A stretch of 64,000 nucleotides of DNA from Blasia pusilla (lineage: Eukaryota > Marchantiophyta > Marchantiopsida > Blasiales), in the NCBI GenBank assembly GCA_050084515.1, contig CM114272.1, forward strand, positions 58,652,001 to 58,716,000. The letters are read 5' to 3'. Of the stretch, positions 32,315 to 43,556 are shown in pieces (position 1 is the first letter of the stretch; every line of letters starts with the position of its first letter). The translations under genes and the position numbers were made by a program. The notes below the pieces were generated by a model, which was not told the DNA's origin, did not search any database, and saw nothing but the letters and a program-made list of their open reading frames with translations.

Positions 32315-34537
32315 AAAGACTAGGGGAGGACAATTGAATTTTGAAGTATTTTACAAAATAAAAGATGGGGATATGAGGTCTTCTCAATGGGAAGTTTCAC
32401 AAAAGAAGGCAAGTCAAAGAGGAGAAAACATACAAATGCAATTAATATGAAAAGAAAAAAGGTTTGGATTCCTTAAATCATTTGGATATGCCTACTAAAA
32501 TATTTTCTAAAAGTGTCATGAAATTTTATAAATATTTATGTTTGAATTTTTTTATGTTTATGCATGTTTTGGGGGTACTAGATTTATCTAGTTATGGGAT
32601 AGTACACATGATTTCCAAGTAGTTCTCCTTTTGATGTTTGGCATTTTTCCAATCATATCTCGACACTAGTTCTTGGGTTTTAGGAATCGAATTTTGACAT
32701 CAATCAAATTCAGAATCGACAATGATGAATGATTCAAACTACCCATCGTTAGTTCGTGCTTTGCACAAGTATGTCCTAGAATATTCAAAATGCATTGAGA
32801 GGCTTAGCAATGGTGAATGAAATTCATCCTAAAATAAAATTGGAAAATAATTAAGAGGATGTTTATTATTCCCTCTACAAGTTCCTCTCCCTTTTTTACC
32901 TGGCCATCTAGACTATCCACGTGTTCTACGCACGTATGAATTAACTACTCTCTTCTCCATCGAGTTCACCCCCGTCCGTCGCAGAGGCCCGCACACTTGT
33001 TGTTTTCTTTGCATCCGCAATTAAGATTTTTTTTTGTTATATTAGATTATCACTATTATTATTCTAGCTTGTTCCTAATGGATATACGTGATCTTCTTCT
33101 ACAAGGAACTTCGCGTCATCTTATCCCTCCTACGTGGAGTAAGCAATAATTAATTTAAATAAATAAAATGGAGGAATTACATGTTTCGAAAAGATAAATC
33201 GGTGAACGCCAAAAAGGGCTCACACATAATTCGAGTACGACTCCAGATCATCCCGGTACTTACTGTACCAGTAGCAGTCTGTGCGTAGACACCACTGACA
33301 AGGCTGCCCAGATGATCGTCCCAGGAGGCCTTCCAGTACTATACCGGTACGCTAAGGACTGTCGCACCTGCCCTGCTGCCATCCCCGCACAGGGAGTTAG
33401 CATCGAGAAGAATATAAAACTTAAAACGAAAAGGTGCACGTAACGAATTGTAGCCGCCAATGCGAAGTCAACAGAGATCCGGCCTATCCGGATGCCACAG
33501 ACCTACGATTCTTTCTCGTCGCCTCTTCACATCTAACGGTAGCGAGCTGTCCGTACCTCCACGCACGATACGTGTCGACCAGATATTTCATGGAATTCAG
33601 AGTGGACGTCTGGTCCAGAAACTATCTTCTCCTGTGGTCTCCGTTGTGTACGAAATTCGTCCGATTTTCTTCGTATTCATCGAAATCGTCCTGAAAAATA
33701 TTTGCTTTTCCAATCTCTATTGCTTAGCATGCCCTATTTAAATTTATTTTTAATAATAACAAATTAGTTCTCATCCCAAATTTTGAGTTCAATTTCTATT
33801 TCTATTTAAAACAATTAATGATATTTCTATTCAGTGTTTTGAGTTTCACAAGGGAGTTCAAAAATACGAATATGCTGAACAGCCGAGAGTAACACGAATC
33901 GGAATGAATTCTTTCGACTCCGGATTGGTATTCTCCAAACCGGAGAATATGAATCCAGAGACAGATAAAAAATTCCAACCACCGCTAAATAAGATTAGTC
34001 TATTCCGTACTAATGAAAAAATTAATACTAACACGGATGTCAGCATTTGACTGTTAAAAAATCCGATTCTAAGATAGAGAATGCACATAATAACATGCAT
34101 TATGCAAGCTCTGCATTTGGAATCCACTTCTTGTAGGGGCTCTAAATAATACCTTATTCCCCTAAATAATTTCATTCTTCTATAAAAGTTTGAATAATAG
34201 TCACTCTTTTCCCTTCCCACCAAAATAATATCCACTCATTAAATGATTCATTAATTAAATTTTTATTTAAAATAATTTCCTTTCCAAAAAAATCAATTTT
34301 CAGTTAAAATTCTCAATATTTAAAAAATATTTTTTATTTTATTTCCAAATTTAAATATATTTTTATTTTTATTAAATATTTAGAAGAGTAATAATATCTC
34401 ATTTTTCTAAGTAATTCCAATATTCAATTAAAATTTAAATAATATCCCAATCCCCTAAATAATTCTATTTTTCCCATAAAATTTAAATAATATGTATTCC
34501 TTCTCCATTAAAATTAATTTTCCTTTCCCATAAAAAA
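32315..34537. other. No gene recognised
   Basis: A GC-richer patch at about 33,230-33,700 contains short open frames on both strands that I could not link to a family. The remainder, notably 34,260-34,530, is very AT-rich. Confidence 0.4.
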
Positions 34538-35390
34538 TGTCACATTTTAGTAACCGATAGGTAGAGATCTGTCGCGACGACGGCAAAAAAAGCCAGCGGA
34601 CTATTTTGAGTGTAACTTCGTCCCAAGGTGTCAGATGAGGTTGAAGATAGGTCCATTGTGTTAGGAATGTCATTTATGACAACTTTCTTATTGGGGTCTT
34701 TCATAGCCAGGTGACTTGTTCAGCATGTCACCCGCCCCTAGTAACCTCATGGTAACCTCCTCCACCTGGTAACCTCTTGGTAACCTACACCCACATGTTA
34801 CAAGGAGGATTTCTATTTTTAGGAGAAGAGCCTTTTGGCTCTTCCCACTCCTATATAAGGGAGAGAGATGGCTTGCACAAGCCATCTTTCTTATGTTGGG
34901 TCGTTGAAGCACCTCTTTTGTTTGTGTGTGAGAAAGGAGTAAGGTGTTAGCCTTTGGATTCCTTGATAGCGCATGGTGGACGAGGCTCGATATGCCGATG
35001 TAGATTAAGGAGTGGAGTTTAAGGTCGGATGTGTCATTTCTACTCTTATTTTTACATGAGAAAGTTGCGAGGGGGAACGGGGAATTCGTTGTTTACAAGT
35101 AGGCAAGTGAGTTGCCTCGGTTGGGAGCTCCTAGAGGCACCGGTTGGTGTTTGCTTTGTCAATTTTTCATCTGGAAGGCCGTGCGCGGAATCGTTGTCCA
35201 TTTTTTGTGGATTTCTTGGGTGCAGAGTGACAAAGGCGAGCAGCCAAGTGTAGCACACAGTGTGGCGGCAGGTATAGCATTGCTGAATAGCGGCAATGGT
35301 AAGTGTAAACGGGAAGGAGAGTTAGATCTGGAAACTGCCGGGGCGGCTATTTAGTAAAAGAGGTGAACCAGGTAACAAGATTACAAGGTT
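34538..35390 (+). repeat. Gypsy-type LTR family A, copy 1 with leader
   Basis: It starts TGTCACATTTTAGTAACCGA and carries a TATA box (TATATAAG, 34,852-34,859). It continues through AGGAGTGGAGTTTAAGG, GTTGCCTCGGTTGGGAGC and into a GC-rich leader. The copy at 37,290-38,032 matches in reverse orientation along the whole stretch. The exact right end of the LTR was not resolved. Confidence 0.75.
34852..34859 (+). promoter_or_regulatory. TATA box in LTR family A
   Basis: TATATAAG within CTCCTATATAAGGGAGAG. It is conserved as TATATAAG on the minus strand at 37,753-37,760 in the inverted copy. Confidence 0.6.
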
Positions 35391-37289
35391 ATTTAGTACC
35401 AGGTGGATAAGGGCGCAGAAGTATTTCAGCTTTAGGACGTGGTTGCCAGATCCCAGGGTTGCGCTGGAAGGTAAGGAGGAGCCGATTGTAGAAGTTGTTT
35501 GCCTCCAACAGAAGTAGGAAGAGACGGGTGTGACTCGCACGAGCCACATCGGATCAGGGAAGGAAGAAGGCCGGTCCCAAGTACATAGACCATGTGCCCA
35601 AGTCGGAAGGTAGGGGTCAGGAAGCTTGTAGCCATGCAGAAGTGGGGAGGCCCTACATAGGGCTGCGTGTTGGGGTGGTAAGGCCGTCAAAATGGAGTAG
35701 TGCCACGCGCGTGTAAGGGTGCGGCGGAGCAAGTCCGGACTCTAAGGGAGTGCGGAAGAGAGAATTTGGGTCAAGAGAAGGAGGGAGCTGGCAAGAGGCG
35801 TAGCTAGAGAAGGAATAAAGTGTGAGTCGAAGGCCGTAAGGGCCAGACAGGGCCGCGGGGCAAAGTCAAGAGCCATTAAGGCTCGCTAGTTATAACGGTT
35901 CATTAAGGGGCCTTGGGTGCGTAAGGACTGGAAGTACGAGGACACTTGGGTGCAAAGGAAGGGAGTCCCAGGAGATACGGACCCCGACACGGTTCAACCC
36001 TTTCTTGGCGTGGAAGGGATTGGTCAAACTCTTGGATAAAATCATCTAAGTCGATGGTGCCCATTGCACCCAAGAAACGATGCATGCCTTGATGGCCCAT
36101 GTCGTTCATCTCCTGCCAAGTGATATTGCCTTCGTCTACGATCTCGTCACCGGACCCAGTGTCTAGTGATGACGATCCAATCACGGATGGATGTCAAGGT
36201 AGCTCCTCACTCGTAACCCCTCGGTATCTCACTCCACTCCGTGTCACACCACTACTACTGCTCGCACTACCCCGTTCTTCCAAACCTTGGAAGAACGCCG
36301 TGAAGACAACCTTGTCTTACCCGCTCAAGTACTCATACTTACCAAGAGTCTCCCACACTCCTCACTTGCTCACCGACGCTAATGGTAATCCCGTGATGAC
36401 ACACCTGGCCTCACGCATACTCAACACTCGGCTTACCATGAGCCTCCTAACTAACTCACCTAAACCACTGATACTCTCGGGTCATACACGTGACCCTACT
36501 CGGAAACCGCCGTACATCCACAAACATGCTATACATGCATGGATACTACACTTGTCACCATCGCTACACCCATCTAGCCCCAACAACTCAACTACCCGAC
36601 ACCCAACACTCTCAATCACATAAGATAAGTGCGGGAAAAGGGACTCGAATGGGAAACCTGATCACGCCCTCCAACCTACGGCACCGTCAACATCCATTCC
36701 TCCATGTGATATGACAACCTACGCAACACGAAACTCTCCTAGACCAACACGTCAAACCTCCCGTCAGCATCGGCGTGTATGCCTCCATCAGAATCCTCAC
36801 AAACCCTAGCCACGCCTGAAAAAGATCACGTCGTGAAAAACCCCCAAACGCGCCTCACAACCTCAACTCAACCCCGTCCAAACGGAACCATGCCTGTCTA
36901 TTACATCACCCATGCCTCTACCATATCGGCCTATGCCCCAACCATGCCTGTCCTACAGACCACGTCCATCCTGACCCCTACTACATACGCATTGGTCCCA
37001 ACCACGTCCGCACTCCACCACGTTGAGAAGGCGCCGACCACGGCGTTGCAACTATGTAAGGGGGAAAAAAAGGGCCCAAAGCTTGGCCCGCGTCCCTATG
37101 GGCCATAATGGCCCTGGAGGGCCCTAAATGAGAGGGGGAGCCATGACACGGCCTCTCCAAACTGTGGGAGGAGGGGGGACCTATGAGGCCGCCCTAAATG
37201 CGTTGGGGGGGGGGCTAACCCTAAACCTGACCTAGCCGCCCTCACGGCGGCTATGAAAACTTGCTCTCAAAAGAAAATGCTTCTCTTCC
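35391..37289 (-). other. Between inverted LTRs; possible gag start on the minus strand
   Basis: At 36,184-35,903 the minus strand reads an acidic MIGSSSLDTGSGDEIVDEG followed by WQEMNDMGHQGMHRFLGAMG and TIDLDDFIQEFD, which could be the start of a gypsy gag. It would be correctly oriented for the LTR at 37,290-38,032 as its 5' LTR. The plus-strand open frames at 36,099-37,108 are Pro/Thr/Ser-rich and look like shadows. The rest is unrecognised. Confidence 0.35.
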
Positions 37290-38032
37290 TCTCTCCCAAC
37301 ACTTGCCACTATTCACTTGCGACCGTCGTTGTCCCTCGCGTGATACCCTAGCACTGTACTCTGTCTGCCTCTAGCCAATTTGCACCAGTAAGATTTGAGA
37401 AAAACGGACAGCGCTTCCACCCAAGGTCTTTCGAGTGAAAAGAAAATGACAACAAAATTCCAACCAGCATCTCCAAGGGCTCCCAACCGAGGCAACTTGC
37501 TTACCTACCTGCAACCAACGAATTCTCACCAGCCCCTTGACATCTTTCTCATGTAAAAATAAAGAGTAGTAAAAATAGCACACCCAACCTAAAACTCCAC
37601 TCCTCGATCTACATTGGTATATCGAGCCTTGTCCACCCTGCGCTATCAAAGAATACGGACGCTAGCATCCTAGTCCTATTTCACACACATACAAGAGAGG
37701 TGCTCCAACGGCCCAACATGAGAAAGATGGCTTGGTAAAGCCATCTTCCTCCCTTATATAGGGTTGGAAAGAGCTAAAAGGCTCTTCCCTCAAAATAGTT
37801 ATCCTCCTGATAACCTACACGCACAGGTTACCAGAGGCGGATGACCTATTCAACAAGTCACCCGACTGTGAAAGACCCCAACAAGAAAGTTGTCAAAATG
37901 ATGTTCTTGACATAACGAACCTATCCTCAACCTCATCCAAAACCACGGGACAAAGTTACACTCAAGACACTCCACTAGCTCCTACGCCCTATCCACGATA
38001 GATCTTGGCCTATCGGCTACTCAGATGTGACA
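37290..38032 (-). repeat. Gypsy-type LTR family A, copy 2 (inverted)
   Basis: On the minus strand it starts TGTCACATCTGAGTAGCCGA at 38,032 and follows copy 1 through the TATA box and GTTGCCTCGGTTGGGAGC. The downstream leader also matches copy 1 (AGTGAATAGTGGCAAG, GAGGGCGGCTA), so both are probably 5' LTRs of two separate insertions pointing towards each other. Confidence 0.75.
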
Positions 38033-38400
38033 TCTCCCTTATGATAGAAATTCTTTTGGTTTGAAAACAAGATAAACTAGACTTATACTTATTTTGTAAG
38101 AAAAGATAACGCAAATATTTTAAAACATAACTTTCTTGTGGATAAGAATGTTCATTGTTATTTATGAGTTTGATTGCATTTTGGTATTAGTATAGAGCCT
38201 ATCCTATGCATAGAATTAATAGTCATAGTAATTGCCATGTTGCCCAAAGAATCTTCTTGTTGTGTGTGTTGTGGAAAGATTTATTCCTACCATACTAACT
38301 TGTGTTAAGGGAAGAAGCTCTTGCAAATGAAGAAATTATCCTTGGTTATTGTTGTGATACCCACGATTTTGTACTTTTGAAGAATTACATCTTTTTATTC
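38033..38400. other. No gene recognised
   Basis: AT-rich spacer between LTR family A and the LTR-like repeat C. Confidence 0.4.
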
Positions 38401-39635
38401 AAAGAAGACTTGTATATATACTATGATTTTGATATTATGGTTGCGTAGTAGAAGAATGAGTAAGATTAAAGTGAATCACGAAGCTCCAAGGACAAGGCAT
38501 AGAGATAGAAAATCAAGGATTTGTCTGAGAGGAGAGGAGAATACAATAACGAAGTCTAAAGACCCAGCAAGAAGCTTCGAAAAAGACAACAAAGCTATGT
38601 TAAGAACTTGTCTATGAAGTGCTTTGCTCTTGAACGAAGCATGAAGAAGAAGAAGAGAAATAAGTACTTCGCTCTTGAACGAAGCTCGAAGAACGAAGCA
38701 CCTGGAACAAGAACAAAGAATGGAGCGCTTCGTCTTCATATCAGGAGAAAGAGCTTCGTCCTCAAGCGAAGCAAAAGAGGTCAAGACTTAGCAGCGAAGC
38801 AAAGCTAAGATTGACAGTGATTTCAAGCAACACATAGTTAGAACACTTAGAATAGGAAAAGGCGAAACTCTTTGTATCAGGTAGGTAGTTATGACAGTTT
38901 TGTTCTACGGATTCATAGGGAGCTTAGGAAAAGAGAAGAGCACCATAGATCTAGGTAGTTACAAATGTTGAAGAGACACCAGCTTCATCAAGAACGCTTT
39001 GAATCTTTAGAACACTCCTACTTCAGAGAGTATTTAAGAAACATGAAAGTAGCTATCATCATCATTCTCTCACAAAGTCCTTATGCTGTAAGAATGGTCC
39101 GAGCAAGGGAGTAGTATCCTCTCGAGCTTGTATAACACTTTGAAGCTTTCTCATTCTTGATGGAGTAGTAAAGTACTCATTCCTTCACTATGATGTGCGA
39201 TGCTTATGTCTGAGTATTCTTTTTGGGTTTGCAGAGTGAAGAGTGAATCAAGCGAACTTTTCTCATCAATGGAATAATCAACATGGAGTTGTAGGAAATC
39301 TGTTTGACTGAGAGTAGCCTGCCAAGACGGATTAAGTTCCGATAGTAGGAGAAGCCAACTTTCATGTTGAGATCTCTGTGAGGTTTCTTGATATCGAGAA
39401 GAAATCTACTTTAGAATGTTGTCAACTCCACTAGAGAGATTTGAGAAAAGAAACCTTGGTACTAGGAAAGATCCGAAGATATTGATAAGACATTGAATAT
39501 AAATTATTCACACCTAAATACAACTATTACCACATAATTGTAATTTGGAACTCTCTTTTCATCAAACAATTATCCTCTTGGGGATCGAACTCAGTAAAGG
39601 ACTGTAAAATTGAAACTCTTAAACATTACAATTGT
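38401..39635 (+). repeat. LTR-like repeat C with CGAAGC repeats and a TATA-like box
   Basis: The right half (39,105-39,635) is the inverse of 63,488-64,000 at the window edge. The left part (38,590-38,790) has repeated inverted words such as CTTCGCTCTTGAACGAAGC and AGCTTCGTCCTCAAGCGAAGC, which look like enhancer repeats of an LTR U3. A TATTTAAG at about 39,030 would be the promoter. The translation near 38,423 is Arg/Lys-rich and not convincing as a gene. LTR limits and target duplication were not found. Confidence 0.55.
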
Positions 39636-39690
39636 ATACAAGCTAAGTAATTATGTCTTAATTAGATGGAAACTAACCATATTAAAATTC

Positions 39691-39792
39691 TCTCTTGCAC
39701 ATACACATTACTACACAATCCACATCACTAGTCACATCTACATAACACAACACACAGGTAGATCCACGGACATACAAAAATAAACTCATGCA
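39691..39792 (-). repeat. R repeat, copy 4
   Basis: In reverse complement it reads ..TGTGACTAGTGATGTGGATTGTGTAGTAATGTGTATGTGCAAG, matching the R tail. No LTR start follows it here. Confidence 0.65.
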
Positions 39793-39803
39793 TGTACACC
39801 AAA

Positions 39804-40120
39804 CAAGGTTGCATATGGACAAATTTGTTATCCGCAAACATGTCCATGTTAGTGGACTTATGTTCATCCTATAGACGGACTTGTCCATGTGGGCCCCATC
39901 TTCCCCTTCTTTCTCATCCCCCCAATTCCCTTCATGATCCGCAATTTTTTATTTCTTCCTCTTCCTACCTCCACTCCCTCTCCCCTTATTGCCCCGCCTA
40001 CCCTTGCCCTGCCTTCCACCAATAACTATATGTATGGGCCCTATCTTTTGTAATCCATATTCGTACAAGTCCAAACTTGTCCGTCTTAGGGATGAACATG
40101 TCCATTTTTATACAACCATG
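39804..40120 (-). mobile_element. hAT-type MITE, copy 4
   Basis: Full length: CAAGGTTGCATATGGACAAA at one end and TTTTTATACAACCATG at the other. The 8-bp flanks ACACCAAA (39,796-39,803) and ACACCAAG (40,121-40,128) agree at 7 of 8 positions. It is inverted with respect to copies 1-3. Confidence 0.88.
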
Positions 40121-40264
40121 ACACCAAGACCACACAACCAAAATTGGACACCTCATACGGCCAAAACCACTCTCAAATGTACACATGATATCAAGTCATA
40201 TCCACCATCTACCATAAGGGAATTCAAACTCTAGGATTCTAGTTCCTACTAACTAAGTAAGAGA

Positions 40265-40599
40265 GATGTTTTAAACCCTCAACACGATAAAGATGGCTAG
40301 TGAAAGCCCTCTCTCCATCTCTTATACCCTTAGGAAGAGGCAAAAAACTCTTCCCAAAAAAAGAAGCCTCCAAATAGTAACCTCTGTGCATGGGTTACCA
40401 AATGATTTTTGACTCGGTCAAGAAGTCAGATGGCCAAAATATGCAAAAGAGATGTTTTTTTGGAAACAATGCTTCTAACACAAGAGACATGTCTCCAACC
40501 TCATCTAACGCCTTAGGACAAAGTTATACTCAAAAATCCATTGACCCTCTCTATGGTCAACATCATAGAACTCTACATGTTGGGAACTAAGATGTGATA
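40265..40599 (-). repeat. Gypsy-type LTR family A, copy 3 (truncated)
   Basis: On the minus strand it starts TATCACATCTTAG directly after the R tail. It shares TGAGTATAACTTTGTCC, GATGAGGTTGGAGA and the GGTTACTAT-AGGCTTC region with the other copies. It ends before the U5 part. Confidence 0.75.
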
Positions 40600-40600
40600 G

Positions 40601-40735
40601 TTATTATGTGCGTACACAGCGCTACATCATCCACGTCATTGGTCACATCTTCACAACACACCTCACTGATCTTCCCAACAAATGGGTAGATCCACCCGCA
40701 TGCAAAAATGAACTCATCAATATAGACCAAGAGCG
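40601..40735 (-). repeat. R repeat, copy 5
   Basis: In reverse complement it runs from ..GATGAGTTCATTTTTGCATGCG to TGTAGCGCTGTGTACGCACATAATAA and is followed directly by the LTR. The match to the window start (52-184) is along the whole unit. Confidence 0.75.
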
Positions 40736-40866
40736 TACATGTATAATTGGCACCTTAATTGGAAGTTTGATCCCCCTAGCTCCAAATAATGCACATCCCA
40801 TCCATATGACGTGATCTACTATCCTAGACATATCTGAGACGTAACCATCCTCCCATGGGAACAACA

Positions 40867-41124
40867 TCAAGAGGGGGAAATCAGACACAACATATACCTT
40901 CCTCTAGAATAACCATCATACATCAACATGATGGTTGTATTCCTTGTAGATCCACATAATATACATCTCAAGCTTGTAGATACCACTACCAAACTCGCAT
41001 CCATTGTCTTGTCCATGTTCAGAAGATGGCATGGTGCACATTTAAGCACGTTATCATTCCAAACCATACCATCCCATCCCTTAAACATGAGGATTCTGAT
41101 CGGGAACACATTGTGCACATGCAA
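40867..41124 (-). pseudogene. PHD-finger-like segment (gypsy copy 2)
   Basis: The minus strand reads WDGMVWNDNVLKCAPCHLLN and then LRCILCGSTRNTTIMLMYDG and YSRGRYMLCLISPS. It aligns with 31,063-31,383 without gaps over this stretch. Only the first C-x2-C pair and one later Cys are left; the third and fourth ligands and the His all read Tyr. It is non-functional. Confidence 0.65.
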
Positions 41125-41495
41125 AATTGTACGTAGTGCAAGGACATCTAGCGTCGTCGATGTTATCTACTGTAAGTACATCTAATTTTTAGGATAGGAA
41201 CTCTTAATCTATGAACGATAATCTCCCTTGCAAATGATTATGTACCTCAATGTATCCCTATATTGAGCGATAACTAAGTTCTCAAATTCCATTAGAATAA
41301 CTCTAAAAAAAAATCTTTGCTCTTTAAGAACAAGCTTCGACCCATACGTTTAGGTTATCAAGATTAAACTTTATCATGTTGAGAGCCTTTCTTTGAGTAA
41401 GGGTAGACCTTATATATAGTTATAGCAGTTGTTGACGTAAGATAAATTATCTCACAAGTTTTCCCTTGATCAGGTAGAATCACATCGTACACTCT

Positions 41496-41930
41496 CTATT
41501 CTCTAACGATATGGATCACAAATGGTTGTGTTGAGGAAATCACATCTTCATAGCATCTAACCCCATCATTCCTAAATATGAAGTCTTTGTAAATTACTTT
41601 ACATTTGTACACTAGGAAAATCACACAAGTGGTATTGAATCCTCCAATAGGATTCAATAGCACATGCTTGTTTACATCCATAAGTTGCCAAATTAGGACA
41701 TATAATTTACAACATCAAATACTCATGTAGATGATAATTGGAAGTATCATATATCGGAGTTGGTGATTGCATGACTTGGTTCGTAAATATTTCTCCAAAA
41801 TTGTAGACTAGATAATGAATAAACTATTGTTTATCTATGAGGAGGACCTTTACATGGTATGGATTAAGGAAAGGAAAATTAAGTACAACTTGTGTTTCAT
41901 TTCTATCATGATTGTCAAAGATCCGCTATC
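41496..41930 (-). pseudogene. Unrecognised ORF (gypsy copy 2)
   Basis: The reading QVVLNFPFLNPYHVKVLLID then TNQVMQSPTP, and further on MDVNKHVLLN and TTCVIFLVYKCKVIYKDFIF, corresponds to 30,609-31,030. There is a stop after LLIDKQ and a broken stretch around 41,690-41,750. Confidence 0.6.
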
Positions 41931-42038
41931 CTCTTGTCTCTCCCCATATTGTTTCACGTCACCGAAGACCAATACACTTATTTCCTCCAACTCACGAATG
42001 AGTGAAAAAATATCTTACATTTGTTAATCTCTAAATTC

Positions 42039-42312
42039 CTCAAGAATGGATCATAGCAAAGTTATCTCCCTAGAAGGGTAATCCATTATTGTTGGGAGAG
42101 TAACCAAGTCCATTACTATAGTCTCGAGAATGACCAGCATAACTCTTATGAGATAAAATATCTCTTCACAATAGTTGACTCCACATTCATCAAACTCTCA
42201 AGCTCCTCAAGAATGAATCATGGCCAAGCTATTCTCATAAGAGGGATAATCCACTCTTATTCAAAGAGTAATCAAGTCCAATACCATTATTTCAAGAATG
42301 ACAAAGATAACT
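42039..42312 (-). repeat. Leader duplication, 167-bp period
   Basis: CAAGAATGGATCATAGC at 42,041 and CAAGAATGAATCATGGC at 42,208 start two diverged units that each contain a GGATAATCCACTC or GGTAATCCATTA block. A matching duplication is found in the plus-strand gypsy copy, so it predates both. Confidence 0.65.
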
Positions 42313-42969
42313 AAAGAAAATTAGAATTCAAGGTAATGAACCTTTAATTGTACCTTTTTTTTATATACCCATAAGGGATCCACAAGAATATAAATCCATC
42401 TCAATCTTATCTTCAACCACAAGACTTTCTCTCAAGATTTAGCCACTCTCCTTTAGATGTAAATAGATTCCTTCCCACCTCTTCCTCCTAAACCCACTCT
42501 ATACCCTCTCAACTAGTGTGCAACCCTTTGAGAGGGATTGGAGAGAAAGTAATTAGTAAACACGTGGAAAGCTTAGATGGGGAGTGTCAGTAGGGGTCGT
42601 AACTACCCCAACTATCCTACTATTGACTTCTTCACCAACCATATCTACTTAAGCTTTATTTTCATTAATACAATAATCAACTAACTTACTTTTATATTTC
42701 TCATGTCTTTATGATCTAGTTTCTTAGATTTGGAAACGCATAAACGAAGTATTATTAAGAGGTTTAAACAAAAATTAATTAATTTTGGGATAATCCCTCA
42801 AAACTTATATGAACTCTCTCTAAGAATACTAAGAGTGGAATGTGCATGTTAGATCATTTTATTATATTACGCCAATATCATGTCACACTGCATAGTTGCG
42901 TGTAATAAAAGTCTATTTTCCATAGAGCAAAAACTACGATGAAAATGATGCGAATGTTTATTAGTCGAA
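42313..42969 (-). promoter_or_regulatory. Leader with TATA box (gypsy copy 2)
   Basis: On the minus strand GGATCCCTTATGGG is followed by TATATAAAAAAAAGG, as in 30,250-30,280 of copy 1. The sequence further upstream (42,400-42,960) holds the diverged start of this leader and no readable protein. Confidence 0.5.
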
Positions 42970-43224
42970 TGTTTGTCGTCTAAAGCGATATCTCACATAA
43001 AATCATGGAAATTGTAGGTCCCATTCCCTCAAATATCCCCGATGTAAGCGATACTTGTATACCCCCCTTCACCATTTCTACTACTCTCTCGGCCAACCCA
43101 TCCACTTTGATATGATTTACGAAGATGGTGCAATATAGTGATCTATTGGCACTTAATCTCACAAGGCATAAAACTCTCCCTTTATCTTATTACCGTAGTA
43201 AGTTAATATTTGCGCTAATGTACC
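42970..43224 (-). pseudogene. Gypsy integrase, part after the MITE
   Basis: The minus strand reads FGTLAQILTYYGNKIKGEFY and, in another frame, FVNHIKVDGLAERVVEMVKG. These are the regions of the second catalytic Asp and of the catalytic Glu. The Asp position is Tyr in LTYYGN, so catalysis would be lost; the Glu (GLAERVV) is kept. Confidence 0.75.
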
Positions 43225-43232
43225 AAAATGAC

Positions 43233-43548
43233 CAAGATTGCATTTGGACAAAGTCCGTGTCCATAAACATATCCATGTTCTTAGACTTACGGTCGTCCTA
43301 TAGGAAGACTTATCCATGTGGGCCCTACCTTTCCCTTATTTCTCGTCCCTCCCCCGCTCGCCTCCATGCTTTGTACTTTTCCAATTTTTTCCTTTATCTA
43401 CCTCCACTTCCTCCCCCCTTAATGCCCCGTTTATCCCAACCTTGCCTTCCAACACGAGCTATAAGTATGGGCCCCATCTCTTGCAATCCATATTAAGACT
43501 TGTCCATGTTCGTCCTAGGGACGGACTTATCCATTTTATGCAACCATG
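43233..43548 (-). mobile_element. hAT-type MITE, copy 5, inside the gypsy integrase
   Basis: The ends are CAAGATTGCATTTGGACAAA and TTTTATGCAACCATG. An exact 8-bp target duplication AAAATGAC flanks it (43,225-43,232 and 43,549-43,556). An 8-bp duplication with a CA.GG-type terminus is the hAT pattern. Confidence 0.93.
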
Positions 43549-43556
43549 AAAATGAC

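Noticed and set aside
33260-33460. Small minus-strand ORF with a hydrophobic N-terminus resembling a secreted peptide
   Set aside because: There is no ATG at its start (TTG), no family resemblance, and it lies in a GC-rich patch where open frames are expected by chance.
36099-36623. 174-codon plus-strand ORF between inverted LTRs
   Set aside because: Overlaps a more protein-like acidic reading on the opposite strand and shows no domain.
40600-40735. R repeat as a CACTA transposon end
   Set aside because: Words like CACTAC occur nearby, but no copy starts or ends at a CACTA terminus or has a 3-bp target duplication. Position directly before LTRs fits a retroelement tail better.
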